DNA of 64,000 nucleotides, taken from NCBI RefSeq assembly GCF_029852145.1, contig NC_079979.1, forward strand, positions 20,657,901-20,721,900, given 5' to 3'. Source of the stretch: Microplitis mediator (taxonomy: Eukaryota > Arthropoda > Insecta > Hymenoptera > Braconidae). Numbering within the stretch: the stretch's first letter is position 1; each line of letters opens with the position of its first letter. Positions 48,001 to 60,663 of the stretch are shown here, piece after piece. The position numbers and the translations under genes are program-made. Below the pieces are notes generated by a model. The model was not told where the DNA came from and did no database searches. It saw only the letters and a program-made list of their open reading frames with translations.

Positions 48001-51000
48001 TTTAGTATCTATCTAATAGCAAGTAGTGGGCCACCCGGTGTTAATATATTCTGGTTGAAAGTACTTACCAAAAAGAGGAGTAATTAGAGGAGGACATAAA
48101 TAAAAATAACGAGTTAAACTAAAAGTAAAAGTAAAAGTAAAAATAACAAACAAGCTGTCCGGAGATGTCGAACGAAACTCGGCTTACCCAGCGGACTGAA
48201 TAATTTTAAAAGGGCTTTGTAAACAAACTACTCTGCACTTAGGAGTAGAGCGATGATCCACTTTAAAGTTGTATCTTATATTTCAGCACAAATCCCTCTT
48301 GTTCTTGTTCGAGAGACGAAATACCCTGGTCTCTACTTGTCTACTAGTCGTCTATCTCGACAGAGTATATTCGAGTATTTATACTTATTATATATATGAA
48401 TGTTTAAGCCAGAAAATCCTTTCATCAGGATCAGAATCAGGATTGTCTGACGGAGAGTGAGAGTGAGAGAGAACTTGAAAGAGCAATTTGAGGAAACATG
48501 TATCCTAAATTTAATAAATCATCGTAATCACGCGCAACGTTCGTCAGCAGAGAAGATCGATTGTGCAAAGCCGCAGGCAATACATCAGAAGCCGCTGAGA
48601 GTATGCCATAAGTGAGCCAGTGAGCGAAGTAGAGAGGAAGAGAGAGGAAGAGAGAGAGAGAATATATATAGACTTTGGTGAAGCATATAACATCGGTAGT
48701 ACGTCGTCGGTGGTACGTATCCCGAGTCCTTTGACGGCTGTCATCCTAATAAACATTAATTATGTAGCTGGTCAAGTTAATCAAGACGACCGTTACGTAC
48801 ATTAATGGACAGAGAGGGATAGACAGAGCCTCGTTATCGACCCGAAGTGAGCTCATACACAGACAAAGAACATCGAGGAAGCTGTAGCAGCATCAAATCC
48901 GGCTGTTAAAGTACTGGTAGTACAGTGCCACCGAGTACGAGCGACTATCTGAGCGCAGTGAACATCAAGTTTAGGTTTTACACCCCCGTTTCAACATTGA
49001 TAACGGAAAAATGAGAGAAAATGTAACCGGGATATGGGTTTACGAATAAAGAATCCACTCGGTGCCTTTTTGGTATCCAATTCTACACAAGTGGCTTCTT
49101 TTGAATTCTCCATATACTAACTGATAAAATGGCTTCTTGTTTTCTTATTTCATCCTACCTTCTATGAATTGATAAGAAATATAAAGACTATATAAAAATA
49201 TTTTTCTTACTTTCGTCAACAAAGGAAACTTGTCAGGATTTAGATAAATATCCAGCATTTCATTTTGCCTCGTTGTTTAAATATAAATACATACATATAT
49301 ATATTTAAAACATTTATTATCGATTATCTAGATGCGTATGTCTGGGGAATGGAGAATTATACAGTTATAAACGACGTGAATATGCGGACTATTTGCGTTG
49401 CAATAATTTATGTCGTACTATCGATCATATACTAGCTCCCCCATGAGGATGATGACTAGTGTATTATGTATATATGTATATATATAGATCTACGTCCAAA
49501 TATAGATATAGAGGGAATGCCCAGTAGCAGGGACAAAAGCCACAATTATGTTCTCACTTGTATATAAGTAGAATCGCATCACCATGCAGGAGTAGAATAA
49601 TAGCAGAACTGTAAATTATTCTGCACATGGTTTATGTACCAACAATTGACACTTTGAGCAAACTTGTTGTACCAAAACAATGTCCTAGGTGAAACTTGGT
49701 TGTCGATTTGTATATATACAGATCCGATACTCTATTCCTTATCCTATTCCTCATCTCGCTATCATGCAAACACATCCATACATATAATTATAAACAACAC
49801 AACTACTATCCAACTACGACTATAAACTCCCACTAGCAGTGTTTATGTTTATGGTTAGCATACCGCAAAGACGATCCACATATATTGATAGAGCTAATCT
49901 AGGCAAGCACGTCGATCGCGTAAACTAGTAAACTTAGTGTCAATTATCGTTGCTTGTTAAACAGCTACTGGGGCTAGACTTGCAACAGCAACAGTAACAG
50001 CAAAAGCAACAGGAACTACAAATACAAATACTCGTTGAACAAAGACAAAGCATTGCTGGAGACTGGAGACATAACGAGAGGGAAATGATTAACGGAACGA
50101 CGACAGTTGGCCTGAATCAAAGAGGAGCAAGGCACTAACGATGATAACGGATTCTGGACACCCATATAAGAGGTGAGTGCTGATCGGAATGTCTGGTCAC
50201 GCATTTAGGATTACCTTCGATCGAGCAACGTGACAGAACCCCAGCAGCCCTGGCATTGCTTCAAGCACAACGTTCTACAAAGCCCACTTTCCCATCACTA
50301 CAGACCCTGGAATCTGTCTCTGCTACTGCTACCACTGCTATTACTCGCACCCTTAATCGCACCACTATCGGAAATCACCTTTGACTATCATCAATCAACA
50401 ACTGCCCGTTTTAAACTCTGCTCCCTTTACTCGATTACTCCAGACTTAGACTCTAACTCAATTGCTATACTGATATTATTTTATTGAAACAAAATAGCGT
50501 GGTATGAAATTTATATAATATAATATAATTAGTGTATTTTTAAATGAGTAAAACAATTCCACGCGATCTGGCAATCAGCGAAGGCGATGATAACCAAGAT
50601 CACGGAAGTTTAACATCCGAGCGGGAATATATCAAGTGATTATTCTATCGTGCTATACTCCACCTGGGGGAATAAACTTAGATATCTTCTCACGAGTAAT
50701 TGATTCGATTACTCGCAAGTATAATAAATGCCTTTATAATTTAGCGACAAACTACGGCATAGACATTGCTCACCTCTGTAACTACAAAAATGCATTTTCC
50801 TGTGGATAAGAGCTTGGAAAAAACTTTTATATATAGATATAATAAATATATCCGTGTATATGTAAAAAAGAAGTTATCGTTAGCAAAGAATTTCTTTAAC
50901 TGGCACACAGCCAAATGTTGAGCAACCAACAAAATCTCCCAGACTAATGTGTATACTCACATTCACATTTACATTATTTCCGTTCCTCATCTTTAATATT

Positions 51001-51339
51001 TTTTTTCTCTCAATATCTTTACTCATTTTTTTTTTAATTCTGCACCATAAAATATTTTTAAATTCAGATTCTGTTTGTAAATATGCCATGATTTTTTATA
51101 TCGTGACCTGTAAATTTAAAAAAATATGTTTGTAAAAAATCAATTGGGAATTACGAACAAGTAATATATATAATATAATAATTTAAACTTTTGGAAGCCC
51201 TCGTAGACTGAAAGCTCTTCACATCCTTTATCCTCCCACTCGACTTGACTCGACTCGTTAACAAAATCGAGCTCCCTCCCCCAATAAACCAGAGGGTAAC
51301 GACGAGTGAATACTCTTGCTGATTGTACCTTCATGAAGA

Positions 51340-51380
51340 AGCAGTAGCAGTAGCAGTAGCGGTAGCAGTAGCAGTAGCAA
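51340..51380. repeat. AGTAGC repeat
   Basis: About seven GCAGTA/GTAGCA hexamer units, one with a GGT substitution. Confidence 0.85.
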
Positions 51381-52032
51381 TTGCTCCCGTAGAAGATACA
51401 CCATAGAGAACGAGTGAGCGAGTGGAATAGAAGTAAAGACACACCCTCCTCACTTACTACTCTCTTGACTGGGTTCTCAAGTCTAATCTACTCGCCAAAT
51501 TGTCCGTTTGTTTGTTAGCTATTAGTTAACATTCTCGAGCTCTTATATACATGTATATATATATAGGAGTGAGCTGCGAGCACAAGTAGTCTCTCAACAA
51601 ACTTCCAGACAGCGTTTGAATGCCTCCTCCAAGTTTACACGCAAGCGAAAATTCGTCCTTCATTTCACTCTCGACATCATCCGCTGTATCAACAGCAGAA
51701 GCTTTAAAATATCACCGTTTTCCTCCATCTTTGCTTTTCGCCCCTTTGCCCTTTGCTCCTTCCCCTCCCCCCTTCCCTCTTCTTTCCTCCCATCACCGGT
51801 TCGCATCGTTTCCTTCGCCAGAGTCTTTATTTTTATTTCAAGTTTTATTTTATCCGAATAAGAAACTGTGAGTTTATTCTCACAAGATGAGAAGAGTCTC
51901 CTGTTGGACGTGACCTCATCGCCGTTCACGAGCTCTTCTCATTAATCTCAAGGACCGTGTCTCGTTTATTTTTCCACCGGTGTATTTATTTTCCTCCAAT
52001 GATATCACCGCAATAACAAGCCTCGAGCTCAT

Positions 52033-52071
52033 CGTCTCGTCTTGTCTCGTCTCGTTTCGTCTCGTCTAGTC
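52033..52071. repeat. CTCGT pentanucleotide repeat
   Basis: About seven imperfect CTCGT units, with variants CTTGT, TTCGT and CTAGT. Confidence 0.85.
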
Positions 52072-53163
52072 GTCACCGACCCCTTCTCGTTTCTCTTCTC
52101 GATGACTCCTGTTTTCTGGTGTTTCCACTCTCGCGGATACATTCACCCTGTTATTACGCTATCTCGCTTTAAAATCACAAAACAGTCAACAAATTACAAC
52201 TCTCTCAAACAAACTCAAATTTATCATCATAAATTAAAAACAAACAAAAATAACTATTTTACAATCATTTTTTACGCACTTATACTTTTGTTTTTTAATT
52301 TTATTAAATGTTAAAGAAGGCTTTGCATTAAATTGCTATCAATATAAATGACAGCGGATTTGGAATCAATAATTAATTAAAAATAGTCCAATAGATTGAA
52401 CGACAGGATAAGGCAGGAGGTTAAATAACATTAGAGTAAAACGATAAATCATGAGTTCCGTCGTTACCTTCGTGTCGATTGTCCAGCTTGAGTATTTTCG
52501 TGCAATCGCGTTTACATAAGTAATGAGCTCGTATCGGGAAAGCAAGCAAAAGGAGAAACAACTTGGTAGGAAATGCTATCGTAATACCTATGTACACATA
52601 TAATCCACACACGACTTATATTCCGGGAATCGTGTAATAGAACTACTGCACTCGAGAGGCTACTGACCCGGGACACGAGACACGGGCTGACCAACGTCAA
52701 CCTCTACTACTGCGAGGAAACATTACGTGATCCAATATGCGTTATTGACGGATATCAATAATATAACTAGAGTTCCTGAAGCTTACAGAGCTTATTAAAG
52801 CTGGACGATCATCATAGAAATCATTATCATTACGATTATGTCGATTATGATGATATGCTGATGATGATGTATACCCAAAACGTTGATTATGCGTGTGAAT
52901 GAGCGACCATTTCGACGCCGAAGAAGGGACGGATGAATCAAGGGTGCTCCGTTTATTGAGGAGAGGAGATAATCAAGAGGGATATATCAAAGAGCCGACC
53001 AGCCCCTTCTGATGATCGTTGACAAGCTACTTGAGTGTCTAGTCGCGCTTGACGTCGAGTCGACCGAACGATTATATATCTGACTATCTGACTATCATCG
53101 CGCCTCAAGTGCCTCAAATTTAATCTTTCATCTTTTAAATTATTTCGCTAAAAGTAAATACTC

Positions 53164-53411
53164 ACTCAGAAAATTAAATAATAGGAGTTACTATTTAGTG
53201 ATGGTAAAATTTTGAGTCAATCATTTTTTCAATTTGATAGTAGTGAATACCATCTAGATGATTGCAATTATCATACATATGATAATTGTTAAAATCTAGA
53301 TGATTTATGAAATCATCTAGATGGTATTCACTACTATCAGATTGAAAAAATGATTGACTCAAAATTTTACCATCACTAGATAGTAACTCCTATTATTTAA
53401 TTTTCTGAGTG
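53164..53411. mobile_element. Palindromic MITE family 7 (248 bp)
   Basis: The arms are almost perfect inverted repeats of about 110 bp: CACTCAGAAAATTAAATAAT at the left and ATTATTTAATTTTCTGAGTG at the right. The inner arms carry ATCTAGATGGTATTCACTAC and its complement, and the centre is near TCATACATATGATAA. Unlike the other elements, no clean TA target duplication is visible. Very few mismatches separate the arms, so insertion may be recent or the arms may be kept alike by gene conversion. Confidence 0.88.
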
Positions 53412-55882
53412 GCTGGATTCATTTTAATTTTATTATTTTTTTCTTAAATTATGCAGACTTGATTTTAATGGAGATGTGAGAAGAGGTTACTTTGTCGCTT
53501 AATACCTTGTTGAGCTGTGATCATGGTTAGAGAAAAAAAATCTGCCACTCGTGTGCTAACTTCTTTTGTGTTATAGTCTGACCGACACAATTTTCATGCC
53601 GTGAAAAATTAATTAGCTTGAGGGTTGCTCTGTATTTTGCTTGTGTGTCTTAGTCTAAAGCTTGGGTGAGCTAGTTTGGATTGTGAATAGAGAATGAAAA
53701 TGCTGAGGGAGCGAATAACTTTTCGTGACTCACTGACGTCAAATGCATAATGTAAAACACTCTGGATTTAATGTGCTACGTTAGTTGTTACATTTAAACT
53801 TTATAAATCTTTTTTTATTTTTTTTATTCGAACGAAAAATAAAAAATAGCACTCGAATAATTGTTAATTTTTTACAAAAATTGATTATTTAAAATTGTCC
53901 TGGCAACTTGATTCCACTCGATATTTAATAAAATATTGAAATAATTTATGATTCAGTGCATCCGTCTCCACGAATGGCTATAATTAAGATTGAAGGATGA
54001 CAGTTTATCTCAAATTCAATAATATCCATCCAATGAATTAAAGATTTTACATGCTCGTATCTTTTTAAAATACGATTACAGAAATAAGTTAATTATTAAA
54101 TGATATCATTTTTGTCAATTAACCTGTTTAACAATTCATGCTGCGATAAAAGCTATATTAATAACCATGACGTACATCCTCAAATCACCAATTCATGAAC
54201 ATAAATATTCAAAATTATTTGAATAATAAAATATCTTTCTTTATATACCGCAAAATCTGTCTTTATATCCAACACTTCCTACATCTACACGTCATTAATT
54301 TTACACAAAAGCTTTTACAACTATCAATTATTTATTAAATACCATTTTATCTTACACTTAAAACGTCATTTAATTAACGTCAATTTATATTTATAATAAA
54401 ATCAAAAACTAATATTTTTTTTTTTTTGTGTCGATATTTAGTATCCGAGAGACCAGTACTCGGTTATAGTGTTTAATAAGCGTTAATTATCTCATCAGAT
54501 ACGAGGTCAGGTTACATTGACCAAACACCTGTGTCTTGGTCATCAACAGCTCCCATTACCTGTTTAATTAAATTACTGATAAAGTTAATCAATTAAAATT
54601 TTAAACAAAGTTAATAAAAATAATAACAATGAAGGTGTGTTATAGTTGTATAGGAATCGAATCACGGAAAATGGTTTTTCTTTAGGGGCGAGAACGTAAA
54701 TTTAGTTTGATGCATTATTCATGGTGGAGGTCGGGTGTGTGTAGATGCATTAAACTTTTAAAATGGTGTAGGTGTGCGGGGGCAACTTTTAAAGGCTAGT
54801 TACCAAAAAACCTTGTAAAACGAGCCAGAAAACCTCTTGGAGGGGATAGTGCTGAGCGAACCACGCGGTAAATGGGTTGCGGATAAAAAAAGAGGGTAAA
54901 TTTTTAGTCAGCAAAAAGAGAGAGAAGGTTTATGGTAAAAGTTTTAAAAAATGCGAACGCATTTGCAATTTCCGGCGCAAAGTGAGTCTCTTTGAAGCGG
55001 CGGCAAATTTCCATCATCGCATACCTAATTTTCTTTGTCCAATTGCATTTAAATTAGTCGAGTGGATTTTTTCGATGCTGATGTGCGTCGAGCTGGGCAG
55101 CATTTTCCAAGCTGATGATTGGGCTCAAATTTAGGGAATTTAATTCTATCGTGTGACAACTCGATACGTATGCTGACGACTTTAAACGAATCTGGATAGG
55201 AAAGCGCACCTGCTGACAAATTTACTGCTGATACTCGAGTCATTTTTATTTGACATCGAGGACTGTTGATCATTCGAGAGCTGGTGGCTGGTTGCCAATC
55301 CTCTGAGGTCCTGTGTGCTCTATCTTACATCGTAAGACCTTTCGACATTTTTTCTTTTAATTTTAATTTCAGCTGAAATACCAAAGATAACACGAAAATG
55401 TACTAAGACAAATTTACAGAAAATTTAATTTTCTGTAAAATTATAATTATATATATTTATCATATCTTTGATATTTTGGCCATAATTATCATCTAAAGGT
55501 GAAAAAATATTTATTGAAATTAATTGATTAAATGTTGAAACTATTGAATTTCCAAATAAAATAAAATTTTATCTTCTATAGAGATAAATTTGGTATAAAG
55601 TAATTATGATGTACTTTTATAGTACCTTCAATAATTTACAAGTTATAATAATCCAAACTGTGCTATAAATTAAACTAGAATAACCACTCAACAAAAAGAA
55701 CAGTAATAATAAAATATAAAATAAATCTCATCACAACACAATTCTACATTAATATAACAAACAATTGCTAATTAAATGTTAATTCTAAAAAAAGTTTCAA
55801 ATTAATAATTTGACTCGAGTTATTACGATATAATAGAAGCATAAAAAATGTTGAAATTTATTTGTTGTTAATTTTGTTGCAG
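53412..55882. other. 3' part of the presumed first intron; non-coding
   Basis: The DNA is AT-rich, with a purine-rich segment at about 54870-55000 open for 85 codons without motif. A short near-perfect palindrome lies at 55413-55439 (TTTACAGAAAATTT and its complement). The stretch ends in the acceptor TTAATTTTGTTGCAG. Confidence 0.5.
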
Positions 55883-55958
55883 AGTACTTGATGTCAGGAA
55901 GTCCTAGAAGTTACCCGGTGCGATCACCTGGAGTTGCTTCAACGCCAACAGTAACGAG
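55883..55958 (+). CDS. Internal coding exon of an unrecognised Ser/Pro/Thr-rich protein (partial)
   Basis: This 76-bp exon rises sharply in GC content above its AT-rich flanks. It is bounded by TTTTGTTGCAG on the left and GAG|GTAACTT on the right. After two bases that complete a Glu codon with the 28316 exon, it reads YLMSGSPRSYPVRSPG and ends ASTPTVT plus two bases of an AG-starting codon. Proline-directed Ser/Thr sites (SP, TP) are frequent, typical of a disordered, phosphorylatable N-terminus. No family is recognised. The following exon must start in phase 2 and was not found before the right edge. Confidence 0.55.
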
Positions 55959-57004
55959 GTAACTTCTTACTTTATCGTACTCACGAATAATTCTTCTCTT
56001 TACTTTTCCCATCCACCACTTTTTTATTTATTTATTTTTTTTTATTTTACTTTCTCTTACCCTTAAACTCACTAAATTCGAGTGTTAACTTTTTACAAAC
56101 ATTTTTATAGACGTTAATAATTTCTTACCCACTAAATCAACAAATAAAATATTCAGACAGACCTCAGTCGTTCAAGAAAATAAAAGTAAATAAATAAATA
56201 AAATAAACGACTCGATAAAAAAATTGACTTATTTATTCAAAACGAAAGAGTGGATTATCTATTTGATGGTTGTTCTAACATAAAGCGTTTTTGAGTCTCT
56301 GTGAATTAGAAAAGCTGTTACCGCATGCATTAAATCCTTGACACTATTTATTTATTTATTTTTTTTTTTGCTCCAGTAGCCCATACACAACCCCGAGTTC
56401 TCGGTCGGTTCCAAGTATGTACTTTTTCTTGTTCTTGTTCTATTTCTATTTCCTCCTTTTCCTTTTCCTTTTTTTTCTGGTTCTGGTTCTGGGTTTTCTG
56501 TTTCCACTATTATATATATACACTGTACTGAACCAGTATACAGACTCGGTAGCATACCGCGCCCGTGACATGTACGGCCGACGAACTTTGCTCAGAAAGT
56601 TTAACTGTGATGCTCGTTTTATAGGCGACACTTTAAACCCAAAGGTCTTACAGTTATATTGGTTTACTTGGTTTCCACAGCGACGTGAAACCATTCTCAT
56701 CCACGGCCCCCTTTAACTCCTTTCCTTTCGGTTCCTTTCCTTCCACGGCTGCACTGCTTCTATACTTCCTCCCCCTCCTTACTGTGTGTACACCCTCGCT
56801 TATTCTTTCTCATCCCCTTTACAACCTCAACTACCTCTCCTCCTCTATGTCCCGACTGAAAGACGCGACGTCGTTACTTTACGAGTTTACCGACCAGTCG
56901 ACGACACAAACGTTGACTCATCACTTACCTCCTATAATTTACGTCAGACTCTATACAGCACTTTTATTTATTGATATTTCAATCAATATATTTGTTAATA
57001 TGTG
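55959..57004. other. Presumed second intron, left part; non-coding
   Basis: Starts GTAACTTCTTAC. A pyrimidine-rich segment at 56420-56500 gives low-complexity frames on both strands. A GC-richer patch at 56540-56960 has overlapping frames (99 and 121 codons) but no domain and no exon in the required phase. Confidence 0.45.
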
Positions 57005-57519
57005 CACTGTAAAAAATCACCGGGGTAAGTCTAAGCGGTGTAGGTGTTAAAATCGACGGTGTTAAATTTCAACACCGAAAGCGGTGTAAATATTCTGTAC
57101 CGGTGTTAAAAAAAATTCTCCGGTGTTAAAATAACACCGCTGCCGGTGTAAATATTCTAGACTGGTGTTAAAATAACGCCACCGCCGGCGTAGATATTTT
57201 TTACCGGTGTTAAAATATTTTACTTTGTGAATATTTTTACTTACTTGATCACTATACTTGTTAATAAATGATATTTTTTATTAATTTTCATAGAGAACTG
57301 ACATTTTTTGTGTTTTATAATCTTTAAAATTAATACTCCAAGCGGACGCAGTTTACCCCGCTTTTACACCGATATTACTCCGTTTTTACACCGGTTACCC
57401 CGATTTAACACCGGTATTTTCAACACCGGTGAATTACTCCTCCTACACCGGTGTAATTTTCTTTTAACACCGGGCGGAGTTAAAATGAGTCCATTTTTAA
57501 CACCGCTCTTTATACAGTG
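57005..57519 (-). mobile_element. ACCGGTGT-rich MITE family 2, copy D (515 bp)
   Basis: The element has the same orientation as copy C: CACTGTAAAAAATCACCGGGG at the left and CTCTTTATACAGTG at the right. It keeps both arrays in short form and the conserved core (about 57210-57350). The flanks are TG on both sides rather than TA, the only family 2 copy with this difference. The plus-strand frame at 57308-57595 begins MCFIIFKINTPSGRSL, as in other copies; it is translation of the core, not a gene. Confidence 0.9.
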
Positions 57520-57521
57520 TG

Positions 57522-60500
57522 GAATAAATTATTATAATTACAACGCACTTGTAATCATAAATCATTTCTTAAATTCAAAATTTGATTGCCTTTAATTTTA
57601 TGAAAATGAATTGATTGAAGACATAATAAATGATAAACAAATAAATATAAATTTAAGAAGCAATTGAACTCGACTCGGTTACTCAATAAACATAACTAAA
57701 AAAGTTTAAAAAGAAAGATAACACCTGGAATAAAATGTTTAAATTCAAATGAGTTTGACTTTCAAGATGTTCTCAGGCTTAGGTATCCATTTGGATAAGA
57801 ATAAATCAGTCTTATGCTTGAAAACCGCGGGGCATAAAAATGAATCATTGAAAAGTATAAAATAAAAAAAATATATAAGAGATATTTGGATTGTGAGCTA
57901 GAACTTTGGCGTTCGATTTGTCGACCCTCTTATCTGCACTCACACAAATCCGAGTCCAACGAGTTTGTATATATCGTACTAGTTGGTGATGTTGAGGAAG
58001 GAAAGACCAAGCATGTCGCCGGAAACGACGGGTCAGCGAGATGGAAGCCACTCTGTTGCTAAGGCGATTCTCAACCTTAAGAATCTTGTCCTTTTTTTCT
58101 TCTTCCTTTTCTTCTTTACTTCAGCTCTCAACTCTTTGATCTCATTCATTTTTTTTAAACTTTTATCTTTAATCACCAATATCATCATCATTATCATTAT
58201 CATTATCAGTGAAAACCCAAAGGATTAAAATAATACTCGGGCAAGTTATTAAATTATAAATTTTAAATTTAATTTCACAGGATTAAAATGGAAATTAAAA
58301 TGTGATTTTGATTATTGATTATTCATCCAGCTGATAAAGCATTACTTAACGTCTTCACTTGTTAATTTTAAATATAAAACTCGAATCCTGAATTTAATTA
58401 ACCTTCTTACTACAACAAGATTTAACTTTAAATAAATTAAAGGGTAATAATACTAATATTTTAATTTCGGGTGATCTTAAGTCTCTATGAATTTATAAAT
58501 ATATTTAATAAATTAGTATCATTTTAAATCTAATATTTCATGAAGAATTGATGCCGCTCAAGCACTTGGATGTTGAATTTTAAATTCAAAAACTAAAATA
58601 TGTAAGGGGTAATTTTTATTAATCACTTCAGTCCATTTTTTATTTTGCTCAAATAATTAAATTGAATAGTAAAAAAAGTAAAAATAAAAAAAAAAGTATT
58701 TAATTAAATAATAACAGTAATTTAAATCTGTGCTGAAGGGAACGTAAAATTAGAGGGATCAAGTGTATGTTATTACCGAAATAATAACTCTGATACTTAT
58801 TTTCTAATTTTGGTTCCAACTCGATTGTCAACAACCCGATAATCAAACAGATAAACAAGACCCTAATTTCGAGGTGTATACACGTAACGCATATTTTTTA
58901 TACTATTTCATTCATCGGATTATTATTTCTTGTGCGCACGCAATAATAAGCGTGATTGTAGACAATAAAACCAAATTTTTATTTTTAGTGTAACAAGTAA
59001 TTAGAAAAAAGTTAATAGCGTAAAAAAGTAAAAAGTTGTAAAAGGGTTTTAAAAATAAAATGATTTTAGTATAACAAAAGGACGAAGGATAAAAACAGTC
59101 GAGACGCTGACAGAAGGCAATTCTTTCTTTCACTAGATAGTATAACTACTATAGTACTGTACTAGGAGTGAAGAAGAGACGAAAAGAGCCAAACGGTGAA
59201 TTCTTTCTCGGCCCAAAGCCCTTTTCATAGTTGAATCCCGTTGAGTCGGCTGAATCTGAGTAGAGAGTCTCCAACGAAATTATCGACTGCACGGTTCTCG
59301 AAAATGAACAAAGAAAAGACAGAATGAGTGTCTCCACGCAGAAGGAATAAAAAAAAAGCGGACAAGTGGTTTGAGAAAAAGAAAAGACACCTTTTTTATC
59401 CGAGGATTTTTTTATCTTCAAGGTTTACCAAGACAATGTATAATTCAATAAGTGTCCTCCTAAATTGGACAAAATTGCTTTGATAAAAAATAAAATAAAA
59501 AATACTCAGTGACCCTTGTAAATTTTTATAAGTCAATCGACTGTCGACAATGAATTACCACTTGCTTTTGTACTCTACTTGTCAACCATTAGTATATAGA
59601 CTGACAAAATAAATATATAATATAACTTCAGAGGCAAGATGACACTAAAAACATACAAACATTTAAATGGCTGTAACTTTACCAAGAATTATCGTAAAGA
59701 GATGAAACAAATTAAAATTTACTTTAATCACCAAAACTATTTATCAAGTCGTACAAAGTATATAATTGGGTATCATAAAGAACTCAATTTCCTTACTAAA
59801 AATAACAAAATATCATTCAGTGTGACATTGATAAATAAATAAAAATGCTAAAACAAAAAAAATTGTAATTTAAGTTTGAAATATTTTTATAAAAAAAAAA
59901 AAAAAATATTTCATGAACTAGACTAACACTGCTGTGACTTGATGGCATTCCCTCGAGAGTTTTTTCAAACAAACTCACCCTACATACATACAAAATTTTT
60001 CTCATCAGACAGCGAAATGAAAACACACCCACCTATACACACACGCACACGCACACACACACATACTTTTTAACATGTTTACACAAGTCGCATCATGGTT
60101 GTCTAAATATTTTTCTCTTCTCTCTTAGCATAAAAATAATTTTATATTGTTTTAGACAATCTGCATGCGCCCTTATCCCTATCGCTATTATTATTATCAT
60201 TTAATTAAATAAATGTCAATGATTATTTTTGTGAAATGGTAATAAATGGAATAGAGAGATAATATCAAAGACCATGGTGGGTTTTTGTGTAGATAGTAAT
60301 CCAGATCGATAAAATAGTCCGGCTTACAGTTGAAAGAATTTAGGGCCAAGAGAGACAGAGAATAAAATAGGGGATGAAACTCAAAGAGAGGTATGCAGCT
60401 GTGGAGATATGGAAACAGAATTCCCTTTCAGGTCCAGTCGATGAGCCTCTGCATAATCTGGCTAGCGAGTAGCGCTCCCCCTTTGATACGCGAGGGTGCA

Positions 60501-60663
60501 TAATTGCATCTTGATAAAACAGGTGAATTGTAAATCAAGTGCTGGACTCATTGGCATTAAGCTATATTATCCTCACTACTGCTATCCAGTAAACTCATCT
60601 ACTTATCAAATTAAGAAATTACCCTAGCGTCACTATTTAATCAATAACTTTATTTTTTATTTT
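57522..60663. other. AT-rich non-coding stretch
   Basis: No exon is recognised. It contains an ATC/ATT repeat at 58180-58207 and a CA repeat at 60037-60066. Short ORFs on both strands are A/T-rich or low-complexity. Confidence 0.5.
60037..60066. repeat. CA dinucleotide repeat
   Basis: This is an AC run with two CG interruptions. Confidence 0.85.

Larger units (their letters stand above)
48001..53163. other. Intronic or intergenic non-coding stretch
   Basis: No exon is supported. Simple repeats include GA-rich runs at about 48450-48475 and 48628-48662, CAACAG-type units at 49982-50013, AGTAGC units at 51340-51380 and CTCGT units at 52033-52071. The overlapping frames at 51616-51929 on both strands reflect pyrimidine-rich DNA. 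Confidence 0.45.
28365..55882 (+). other. Presumed first intron (about 27.5 kb)
   Basis: The intron is bounded by CGCG|GTAAGT on the left and by a pyrimidine-rich acceptor ending TTTTGTTGCAG on the right. It would contain four of the inverted-repeat elements (30997, 35746, 53164 and the hairpin island at 35134 beside them), microsatellites and many GC-richer patches. Long first introns of developmental or neural genes often hold enhancers, which is family knowledge and not shown here. Its existence depends on the two-exon model. Confidence 0.35.
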
